In this document: positions 23,206 through 32,335 of the stretch, piece after piece | Layout: each line of letters opens with the position of its first letter | Position numbering within the stretch: position 1 is the first letter of the stretch | Origin: Strongylocentrotus purpuratus | Taxonomy: Eukaryota > Echinodermata > Echinoidea > Camarodonta > Strongylocentrotidae | DNA: 64,000 nucleotides | Direction: 5' to 3' | NCBI RefSeq assembly: GCF_000002235.5 | Contig: NW_022145599.1 | Coordinates: forward strand, 9,982,897 to 10,046,896 | Made by a program: the position numbers and the translations under genes | Notes under the pieces: model-generated | Databases searched by the model: none | What the model was told of the DNA's origin: nothing | The model's input: the letters and a program-made list of their open reading frames with translations, nothing else

Positions 23206-24606
23206 TTGATACAAACAATGTTTGCAAGGTATACACGCTCCAATTGGGCACATACCTATGGTATCCTCAACAGTACTAATACTAAAAGACAAATCAAATA
23301 TGTTTCGAAGGTTTTTACAGATTTTCTGATGGAAATGAAGGTTGAACATATTGAACATTTGGGACAAGATATTAAACTTCTCGACAGTCTTTGTAAATTC
23401 TATGCAGGAGCAAGAAATCGAAATGGAGATCTTTATTCAAAGAGGTAAACGCAAGCAATCAGATACGGCCTTCAGAGAAATTTCTTGTCATCACATGAAC
23501 TCGACATTGTTAATGACAAAGCTTTCTCAAAGTATGTAAGAGTATTCAAATCAGTTATTTCACAACTGAAATCTGAGGGTAAAGCAAATGTAAAACATCA
23601 CACACCAGTTAGTACAGCTGACATGAAGTTGATCCAAGAAAGTCTCGACTCAGAAACACCCGAAGGACTGCAGCCAAAAGTGTTTGTGGATATCATGGTA
23701 TATTTTGCAAACCGGGGGATGGAGAATCTTCGTGATCTGACACCTAATGACTTTATTTCGAATGAAGTCGACGGCCGTCGTTATTTCAGCATTGTTGACA
23801 AACTCATAACAAATCATCGCGATGATGACAGCACCAGCCAAGGTGGAAGGATGTTTGAAATACATACGAATCCAAACTGTCCTGTGGAATCAATGCTGAA
23901 GTACAAAGCCGAGCTCAATCCCAAATGTAGCTGGTTTGGCAGAAACCAAACAAAGCTCCAAAAACTAATGTTTAGTATGATAACTGTCCATTGGGCAAGA
24001 ACACTTTGGGAAAATGATGAAAATCATTAGCCAAAATGCCAACTGTTCAACACCCAACCACTGCTTGAGAGCAATGAGCGTCACTATCTTAGATGAAGCA
24101 GGTTATCCCTCCGGGACATAATGGCTGTGTCTGGACACAGGTCAGAGGGTGGCATTAAGCATTATGCTCGCACAAGTGTAGCACAAAAGTCCAGGATGTC
24201 GGATACTTTATCTTCTGCCTTGCTAGGAGTAGACCTAGATCTAGGCCTAGAAAATACCGTGGTAAACAGGAGTCTAGATCCAGGCCCAGATCAGGAAGTT
24301 CAACAGCCAGTGCCAGTGGTGCCTGTTACTTGTGCTACTGCTAGTACTAGTACTAGTGGAGGTGAGGACGTTGATCTACTTGAACTAGATGACAATATTC
24401 ATATTTCCTCCGCCGGATCCGAAAGCCAAGTCGAAAGGATACTGCACCAAATGTCTTCAACTATAAATGCCCAACCATCATCAACTTCAACTCCAACTCT
24501 CAGCAGTTTGCATCTAGGCCTACCGAGTTCTCTCTACACAAAATGTCAATATCAACCGAAACTTCAGCAGCCAAGCATCCTTCCAATTCCATGGATGTAT
24601 TGTTAA
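23206..24606 (+). pseudogene. Crypton/KIAA1958-type tyrosine recombinase, decayed
   Basis: The plus strand encodes a DUF3504-like tyrosine recombinase of the kind found in Cryptons and in the derived KIAA1958/ZMYM/QRICH1 families. An N-terminal core-binding-like part (RQIKYVSKVFTDFL, LCKFYAGARNRNGDLYSK) runs into one in-frame TAA at 23446-23448, and the same frame then continues to 24030. The box-I arginine lies in FANRGMENLRDLTPNDF. Frame changes near 23970-24030 and 24110 separate NHCLRAMSVTILDEAG (HxxR box) and SGHRSEGGIKHYARTS (H box and likely catalytic tyrosine). At least one nonsense and three frame changes make it inactive. A serine-rich acidic tail follows to 24606. It could be a dead domesticated gene rather than a dead transposon. 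Confidence 0.8.
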
Positions 24607-24767
24607 CATTTATAATTCAATTAGCTCGTCATTCATCCATAGTGTACATAGACATGTTGTTATGTGTTGACAATTCAGTTCATCGTTCTCAGTTTCGGCT
24701 TTTTACCAGTTTACTTAGTTTTTTGACCATACAGTGTACAGACTAGACTAGAACTGGTAGTAGAAGT

Positions 24768-26632
24768 CAGTGGCGTAATGAGCAAAAACGTTTGGGGGGG
24801 CTGACAAAAAAAAATCCGCAGCACCCCACTATAACATGCAGGCCCCGCTGAACGTTTCGCGCAAAGTGGGGTCTAGGGGCAAAGCCCCGGCGGGGGTCAA
24901 GGGGTATGGGCATCAGTGGCGGATCCAGGAATTTCTTACCGGGGGGGGGGAGGGGAACAAACTGGCATGGGGTTAAATATAATATGTAAAACGATGAAGC
25001 GACAGAACGAGGCTTAATTTAGTGGCGAGGGAGCGGAGCGACTAAGCGGGGGTGGGTCTGGGAGGGGAGTTCTGGCGCCCTCCCAGAGTAAGAAGCATTT
25101 GCAATTTTAGAACCAAATTAGACGCATTTTCAGGCACTTCCTGGAGTAATATGACGTAAAATTACTTTCTCCTACCCCTTCCAAGAGTAGGGATCTTTGA
25201 CTTTTGCAATTTGAGAACCACATTTGGCGCATTATGTCCACCGGCACTTCCTGGAACGAGGCCTTCTGATTGGTCAGAAGTTAGAGAAAAGTGATCTGTC
25301 ACGTCTTGAGACGTTGTATAATTATGCTTTGATGCCGCACAATGCACAAAGACGGTGGTCCGGTACTTCATCAGTAGTACTTGCAGAAATGTTCTCGAGT
25401 GTATAAACTGTGTCGTTATCAGGGGCGTCGCTAGATCTTTGTCAGTGGGGAGTGGGGAGGGAGTAGAGGCCACCGATTACCGACAAAACGAGCAACCAAT
25501 TACCGACAAATATATTAATGCCAATGTCCAAATGTCTACAAATTGAACCCTATAAACCCGGGTCAGGAACTGAGTTATTTTTCAGTCTCCCCCCTCCCGC
25601 GCAAAGCGCGCAATCTTTGACACTTCATTAAATTATTAGAGAAAGAAGACGATCCGTTGTACCGTTCTCGACTCTTAATTCTTGTTTGGATCCAGTTCCC
25701 CCCCCCCCCCCCCCCCCTCGCGCGAAGCGCGGCAGTTTTGACGTTTTAATAAATTATTACTCTTAATCCTTGTCTAATTTCCTTTTCGCCTATAAGCGCG
25801 AAGCGCGGAAACTTTCACGTTTCATTAGATTATTAGAGAAAGAAGACGATTCGTTGTATCGTGTTCTTGTCTGAATTCAGTTCCCCCCCCCCCCCCCCCC
25901 CCCTCCCGCGCGAAGCGCGGAAGCTTTGACACTTCATTAAATTATTAGAGAAAGAAGACGATTCATTGTACCGGTTCCGACTCTTAATCCTTGTCTGAAT
26001 TCATTTTTGCCCATCTCGCGTGAAGTGCGGAAACTCTGACGTTTCATTAAATTATTAGAGAAAGAAGACGATTTGTTGTATCGTGTTCTTGTCTGAATTC
26101 AGTTCCCCCGCCCCCATTCGACTCTTAATCCTTATCTGAATTCATTTCCGCCCATCTCGTGTGAAGTGCGGAAACTCTGACGTTTCATTAAACTATTACT
26201 CTTAATCCTTGTCTGAATTCATTTTCGCCCATCCCGCGCTAAGCGCGGAAGCTCTGACGTTTCATTAAATTATTAGAGAAAGAAGACGATTCGTTGTATC
26301 GTGTTCTTGTCTGAATTCAGTTCCCTCCCCCCCCCCCCCCCCCCCCCCCATTCCCGCGCGAAGCGCGGAAGCTTTGACACTTCATTAAATTATTAGAGAA
26401 AGAAGACGATTCATTGTACCAATTCCGACTCTTAATTCTTGTTAGAATCCAGTTCCCCCCCCTCCCGCGCGAAGCGCGGCAGTTTTGAATTTTCAATAAA
26501 TCAATACTCTTAATCCTTGTCTTAATTCACTTTCGCCCATCCCGCGCGAAGCGCGGAAGTTTTCACGTTTCATTAGATTATTAGAGAAAGAAGACGATTC
26601 GTTGTATCGTGTTCTTGTCTGAATTCAGTTCA

Positions 26633-26664
<32 letters not shown>

Positions 26665-27264
26665 CGCGCGAAGCGCGGAAGCTTTGACACTTCATTAAAT
26701 TATTAGAGAAAGAAGACGATTCATTGTACCGGTTCCGACTCTTAATCCTTGTCTGAATTCATTTTCGCCCATCTCGCGTGAAGTGCGGAAACTCTGACGT
26801 TTCATTAAACTATTACTCTTAATCCTTGCCTGAATATATTTTCGCCCATCCCGCGCGAAGCGCGGAAGCTTTCACGTTTTATTAAATTATTAGAGAAAGA
26901 AGACGATTCGTTGTACCGTTCACTACTCTTAATCTTGTCTGAATTCAATTTCCCCTCTGTGCCCCTTAAGTATGGAACGCCCGGCAGTGCTTGTCACAGT
27001 TGCTTCTGGAAAGATTTGTTTTACTAGTGTTACTGTTAGTGGCCACGTCCCCTTAGTGACCATAAAAAAACATATGCTCTTCCTGGCCATTTGGGAATGT
27101 GTCAGTTTGCAACAGAAATGGAGAAACGCGCATTTTGTTGAAAATCATGTGATATCACGAACATTTATACGTCACTTGTATATGGAATTGAAAATAAGTC
27201 ATGGTTCAATTTTATTTGGGGGGGGGGCTGGCGCCCCCCAAGCCCCCCCACCAGTTCGCCAGTG
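24768..27264. mobile_element. 2.5-kb hAT-like element carrying a satellite array
   Basis: CAGTGGCG at the left end is mirrored by CGCCAGTG region at the right end in inverted form (short, imperfect beyond the first bases), and both flanks carry GTAGAAGT exactly (24760-24767 and 27265-27272), an 8-bp target duplication as expected for hAT. Inside are further hAT-like left ends (CAGTGGCGGATCCAGG at 24914, CAGGGGCGTCGCTAG at 25421) and the long satellite array. No transposase was seen, so it is non-autonomous or composite. It lies just downstream of the Crypton relic. Confidence 0.65.
25580..26955 (+). repeat. Satellite array with CCGCGC-GAA-GCGCGG hairpins
   Basis: Thirteen units are visible, alternating between about 75-80 and 107-140 bases. 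A typical unit has CCCGCGCGAAGCGCGGAAGC, TTTGACGTTTCATTAAATTA, GAGAAAGAAGACGATTCGTT, GACTCTTAATCCTTGTCTGA, then a C run of up to about 27. The unit order gives a higher-order pattern. Smaller copies lie at 31820-32090 and, reversed, at 12470-12790. Each hairpin has a 6-base stem with a GAA loop. It is not a CRISPR array: there are no unique spacers. Confidence 0.9.
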
Positions 27265-27819
27265 GTAGAAGTCTATGTGTTGACAAGTTCTACGTTCTCA
27301 TCTCAGTTCGGATTTTTACCAGTTTTGTTGGACCATAGATGTAGACAGTGGAACGATAACAAGTGAGGTAAGTTCATCTATAATATTAATTTTAATCAAT
27401 TAATTGTTATACTATGCTGCTAAAGAGTCTAGACCTCTAGACCTATTTATGCATAGGGTCTAGATCTAGTCTAGACTACTACGACTACTAGTAGAAATAC
27501 GCACCGCGAATAAAAACTAGGGGCGTAGACTAAGCTCTACGATGTTACGAAAGCAATCGATAGAAACACTACCGATATCTGCTGAAGCTAATCTGTCTGC
27601 AGAATCAGTACACCGCGAACGAAAACCTATTTGAATCTTTTAACAATGTAAAATTCACTTTGAATAGACATTGCCGATGTGGGATATAAAACAAATATTA
27701 ACCTCCTTTACTCGGGCAATGGATACAAACTATCATCGCCGAGGTGATGATAGTTGTACCATTACCCTCGTAGTCTGTTAATATTTGCTTAATAGCACGA
27801 ACTTCCTATCTGTGAATAC

Positions 27820-28115
27820 CAGTGGCGGATCCAGGGGGGGGGGGACATGTAAAAACACGTTAATTTTACCTTTTTGGAGATGGGCCCCCGTCCCTGGCGC
27901 TCAAGGGGGGGGGGAGGGGGGAGTAGCGATTTTTCGAATTTTCGAGGGCCAAAACAAAAAGTACCCCCCCCCCCTCCCCACTGAGCGAATTATCGGCCGG
28001 CGCGATTTTAAATTTTCGGGAGCAAAACAAAATATATATATATTTATTGCTCACCACCCCCCCCCCCCCTCCCCCACCCCTTCCCTCCCTATGTCGCCGG
28101 CTGGATCCGCCCCTG
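27820..28115. mobile_element. 296-bp hAT-like MITE
   Basis: CAGTGGCGGATCCAG at the left and CTGGATCCGCCCCTG at the right are inverted with one mismatch. GTGAATAC flanks both sides exactly (27812-27819 and 28116-28123), an 8-bp target duplication. The interior has several G and C runs and a TA repeat. The frames across it are not real proteins. Confidence 0.9.
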
Positions 28116-28599
28116 GTGAATACAATATGCTTCTTAAGTTCTTAGACTAGTCTTAGAAGTGCATCCCCACACCTCTATTTCGTAAGAAATAAATTTAAAT
28201 TTCTACATGTACTTCTTATCAAAATGATGTCTGTTTTTAAAGCACTTAATTGTAGCTTTGTTTAATAATGCACCAATGTTGTATCTCCTGCAGCTGGGAA
28301 AGAATGAAATAGGTTAGAATCATCGAAAAACAGCCGAAAGTTGAAATAAACAGTAACTGATAGCAGATCATTTTTATAGATCTAAAACAGAGTTGGTCCT
28401 AACACTGATCCTTTGAGATAATGTTTGACCACATTGAACAAACTAAAATCAGTTATTAAGTCTGTTAACCATTCAAGAGGTCACCCTCGCATGCCATAGT
28501 TCGATGGTTTACCTAGTTATATATTATGATTAGTTCTATTAAATGCTTTCTTAAAATCGATGAAGATACTGTAACGGGTTAGGAAATTACCCCATCTTT

Positions 28600-29337
28600 G
28601 ACCTGTAGAGGGCGGAGTGCGGAGACAAGCCGGCAGCGAATTTTTTTTTCCGTACTCGAGAGGGCAAATACCCCATGTGCGCATGCGCGTGGACTTGTGA
28701 TTTCTCTGCTTACTTCCCATACGAAATGTACATGTATTCGCATCTACTGTGCACGATTCGCGTTCTACGAGTAAACGATGGCATAGTAGTCTTCAAACAC
28801 AGACTCTGATTTGCCAGTTTGACAAAACAATTACGCATATATCGTGCGTAGCAATAGTACTAGTATTCAAGTCTGAGTAGTTGTATGATTCAGACATTTT
28901 AGTGCTTACAGAAATGCATCCCAAATTGAATAGCATGGTATAGTAGTCTGCAAGCACAGACGCTAATCGGACAGTTTGACAACATAGTGTCTTGAGTAGT
29001 GCTTTATATTCAAATATGTGTAGTTTTATGATTCAGACCCTACTGGTGCGTGTATTGGAAAGGCATCTCAACTTGCAGAGTGGCATAGTAGTCTGCAAGC
29101 ACAGACGCTAATCTGACAGTTTGACATAATAGTGTTATTCAAGTCTGAGTAGTTTTATGATTCAGACCCTACTGGTGCGTGTATTGGAAATGCACCTCAA
29201 CTTATAGAGTGGCATAGTAGTATGCAAGCACAGACTCTCCTTTGACAGTTTGACAGAATAATATAGGCCTATTGTGTATTGAGTAGTGCTTTTATTCAAG
29301 TTTTCGTAGTTTTCTGTGTTGTGCCACTGCTCTCTCA

Positions 29338-29373
<36 letters not shown>

Positions 29374-30005
29374 AGCTCTCCCTCCAGTATGCTCGCACTC
29401 TCAATACACAATATATTATTATGTCCTTGCAGACTACTATACTACACTCTACACATTGAGATGCATTTCTAACGCACGCACCAGTAGGGTCTGAATCATA
29501 CATCTACGCAGACTTGAATAAAGTACTTCTCAGCACACTACTAGTATGTTGTCAAACTGTCAGATTAGCGTCTGTGCTTGCAGACTACTATACCATTCTA
29601 TACAAGTTGGCGACTTGAATAAAGTACTTCTCAGCACACTACTAGTATGTTGTCAAACTGTCAGATTAGCGTCTGTGCTTGCAGACTACTATACCATTCT
29701 ATACAAGTTGCAATGTATTTCCATATGCACTACTGGGTCTGAATCATACAACTACACAGACTTGAATAAGCACATCGCGACACATACGCATATTGATTTG
29801 TCAAACTGGCAAATCAGAGTCTGTGTTTGAAGACTACTATGCCATCGTTTACTCGTAGAACGCGAATCGTGCACAGTACATGCGAATACATGTACATTTC
29901 GTATGGGAAGTAGCAGAGAAATCATAAGTCCACGCGCATGCGCACATGGGATTTTTGCTCTCTCGAGTACGGAAAAAAAATTCGCAAGCCGGCACGCACT
30001 CCTTG
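28600..30005. repeat. Foldback with tandem repeats in both arms
   Basis: The left arm (about 28600-29330) and right arm (about 29400-30005) are inverted copies. The outer 200 bases pair well (GCCGGC, TTTTTTTTCCGTACTCGAGA, CATGTGCGCATGCGCGTG, ACGATTCGCGTTCTACGAGT). Inner parts are tandem units of about 100-140 bases with GGCATAGTAGTCTGCAAGCA, about four at the left and three to four, inverted, at the right. A TC microsatellite (29333-29390) lies at the centre. Confidence 0.85.
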
Positions 30006-30321
30006 CTTGTACCTCTCACAGGTGAGTTGATTAAACTTGAAGTTTGAACCACTTATATGTTTATTAAATATTAATATAATGTTATGCTAAAGGTTTATTA
30101 TGTAAATTGATTATTGTGTCAGAACGATTTCAGTGATTATTGTGCTGTATCATGTGGGTTGATATGATTGTAGTGGAAGCGGGGATTTAATGTTAAAATG
30201 TGCGATGCTTAACGTTGTTCTAGGGCCTACATTCATTTATATTGTAGTACATGGTCATGTACACTAATCAATTGAACGCGGTACCAAAATTGGGTGTAGT
30301 GCGTGCGCGCAAATGTTGTAC

Positions 30322-30357
30322 CTGGCCCCAGGGCCAGGGCCAGGGCCAGGGCCAGAG
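30322..30357. repeat. CAGGGC short tandem repeat
   Basis: About five copies of a six-base CAGGGC unit within the 2.6-kb insertion. Confidence 0.85.
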
Positions 30358-31819
30358 TTACGCTCTAATTTATGTGATGAGTTAGTTCTTGGTTCAGGAA
30401 CAAGGTCAGTAAGAAATATAGGGAACATAGAAAGAAACGCATGTTGTTTGCATTTTGGTTGCTAAGGGGATATTAATTATGGCACATCAGTGACGATTGA
30501 ACTTTGTTTGACCATTTAGCCATTACTGGGTTTCTAGCGCCCTCTATCATTGTAAACCTTATTTCTCATTTTGCAGATCGCTTTAAAAGAATATTGTTAC
30601 ATGTAAAATTGATATGGAATAATAGGAGTAAGAGCAGTGGTGAAGGTAGGCCAGGAGATTGTCAGACTTTGTTTGGAAGTAAGAAAAGTATGGAAGATAA
30701 ATATTTAGATTGGAGTGGTTGATGAAAGTTGTTTTTGATGCAGATATAAAGAGATTTATAGTTTCCAGGATTTATCAATATTTCTAGTCTTGGGATATTT
30801 TGACATTTAAAGCAGAGATATTTTGTCTTTGTTCCATTGTTATGATATTGTCAGTTTCATTATTCATTCTATAATATGTGCTTACTTGTGTGTTGGTTTA
30901 TCCAAATTTGCGAATGTGTTGCTTTATATGAGTTGTATATGGACTGTTACTTATTTGTTTAAGTATTTCGGTCAGGTATTTACCTGTGTTAATGTTGATA
31001 GTTTCAACTTAATTGTACTTAATTGGTTTTTAAAGGGCAAATTTACTCGTTTTATATTTGATAAAATGACGTTTTGGGGAATGCATGATCTCCATGATAA
31101 TGTGATATGTAATGTGTCAGTTACTGGTTACTACTAATAAAGTGACTCTTTGCTTGTTCCTCTCACAGGATCTGTATGTCTGTCATTGATCTCGAGATCT
31201 CGACCACCTCACAATACAGAAATTTACTTTCCCCTGATCTATGTATTCCAATGTTGAATTTATCAAGTTAATAAATGACAATGTAGTACCATGTTTCTTC
31301 CGAAATCCATATTGATTGTAATATAATGTATCATTTGTTTCTCAAAATGACCAAACCGATATTTATCAATTTTTCTAAAACTTTTCCTATAACAGGTTGA
31401 ACGTATGAAATTGGTCTATAGTTACCTGGATGTACTCTTGGCCCTTTTTTATGTAGGAAAGTAACGTTTGCAATTTTTATTTCATCTGGAACCTTGCCAG
31501 TTTCTTATGACAATTAATTTAAATATATATGCCAGTGGATGTGAAATTTATGGAGCACTATCTTTCATCAATTGCTCTGGACTGTTACCGCGACGACATG
31601 TCTTTTTTGGTATCAAGTAGCAAAACTTGACTTCTAACTTCTACTGCAGTTATTGGTTTCGAATTCCAAAAAAAAAGAAATTACTCTATATATAGTCTGC
31701 TCCAAATAACCACCATATGCCATATTTTCATTCGGCAATTCATTTGCTAAATTCGGTTCAATATTTACCCCGAAAAAGTCATTAAATACATTATCAATAT
31801 TAGATGCAGATATAAGTTT

Positions 31820-32122
31820 TCTCCCCTCCCGCGCGAAGCGGAAACTGTGAAGTTTCATTAAATTATTAGAGAAAGAAGACGACTCGAAGTACCGTTCTCG
31901 ACTCTTAATCCTTGTCTGAATTCAGTCCCCCCCCCCCCCCCTCCTGCGCGAAGCGCGGAAGCTTTGACGTATTATTAGACGAAGAAGACGATTCGTTGTA
32001 CCTTTCCCGACCCTTAATCCTTATCTGTATTCAGTCCCCCTCTTTCGAAGCGCGTAAGCTTTGACGTTTCCTTAAATTATTAGGGGGGCGACCGCCCCCA
32101 CTGCCCCCTGACTACGCGCCTG
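31820..32122 (+). repeat. Satellite copy ending in a hAT-like terminus
   Basis: Three units of the GCGAAGC satellite (31822-32080) end in a C-rich stretch and CTGACTACGCGCCTG (32108-32122), which resembles a hAT-like right end. No left end or target duplication was identified; the left side truncates the LINE relic. Confidence 0.7.
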
Positions 32123-32184
32123 TAGCGAACAAGGTTCGGGGGGGGGGATTAATTAAAGAAAATGTTGCTCTAAGTCGCTTTATG

Positions 32185-32335
32185 GACACAATCTCCCCCT
32201 CTCTCTCTCCCACTCTCTCTATCTCTCTCTTCCCTCCTCTCCTATCCCCACCCCTTTCAGTCTCTCCTATTCTCTCTATTTCTTTTTCCCCCTCCTCCCC
32301 CTCTCTCCATTCATCCCTCTCTCTCTCTCTTTTAG
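32185..32335. repeat. CT-rich low-complexity tract
   Basis: About 150 bases of imperfect CT, CCCT and TCTC repeats. Confidence 0.85.

Larger units (their letters stand above)
28570..31213. mobile_element. 2644-bp TG...CA insertion, probably a solo LTR
   Basis: The insertion begins TGTAACGGGTTAGG and ends GACCACCTCACA, with ATAC on both sides (28566-28569 and 31214-31217). TG...CA ends with a 4-bp duplication are typical of LTR retrotransposons. Near the right end an AATAAA (about 31136) is followed about 75 bases later by the terminus, as in an R-U5 layout. No gag, pol or second LTR was found, so a very long solo LTR is the best guess. It lies inside a LINE frame, which fixes its borders. 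The left half is a foldback (28600-30005). Open frames inside it resemble nothing known. Confidence 0.7.
28290..31820 (-). pseudogene. CR1/jockey-type LINE reverse transcriptase, split by insertion
   Basis: Read on the minus strand from 31820 down, the order is: a linker with FNDFFGVNIEPNLA (about 31790-31740), GKVPDEIKIANVTFLHKKG and GNYRPIS (about 31495-31410), YGFRKKHGTTLSFINLIN (about 31335-31270), then an interruption at 31213. On the far side (28566 down) come motif A FIDFKKAFN, GSVLGP with a stop just after (about 28400) and FDDSNLF, where the usual FADD is FDD (about 28335-28310). Taking out 28570-31213 and one ATAC copy joins the two parts in the same frame. Other stops and frameshifts show the LINE was dead or decaying anyway. 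Its 5' side is cut by the satellite at 31820. Confidence 0.85.

Noticed and set aside
25580..26955. CRISPR array
   Set aside because: The repeated units are contiguous, vary in length and have no unique spacers; the host is an animal.
30823..31137. 104-residue hydrophobic frame as a gene
   Set aside because: It lies inside the 2.6-kb insertion, has AT-driven composition and ends at the AATAAA region; no known relative.
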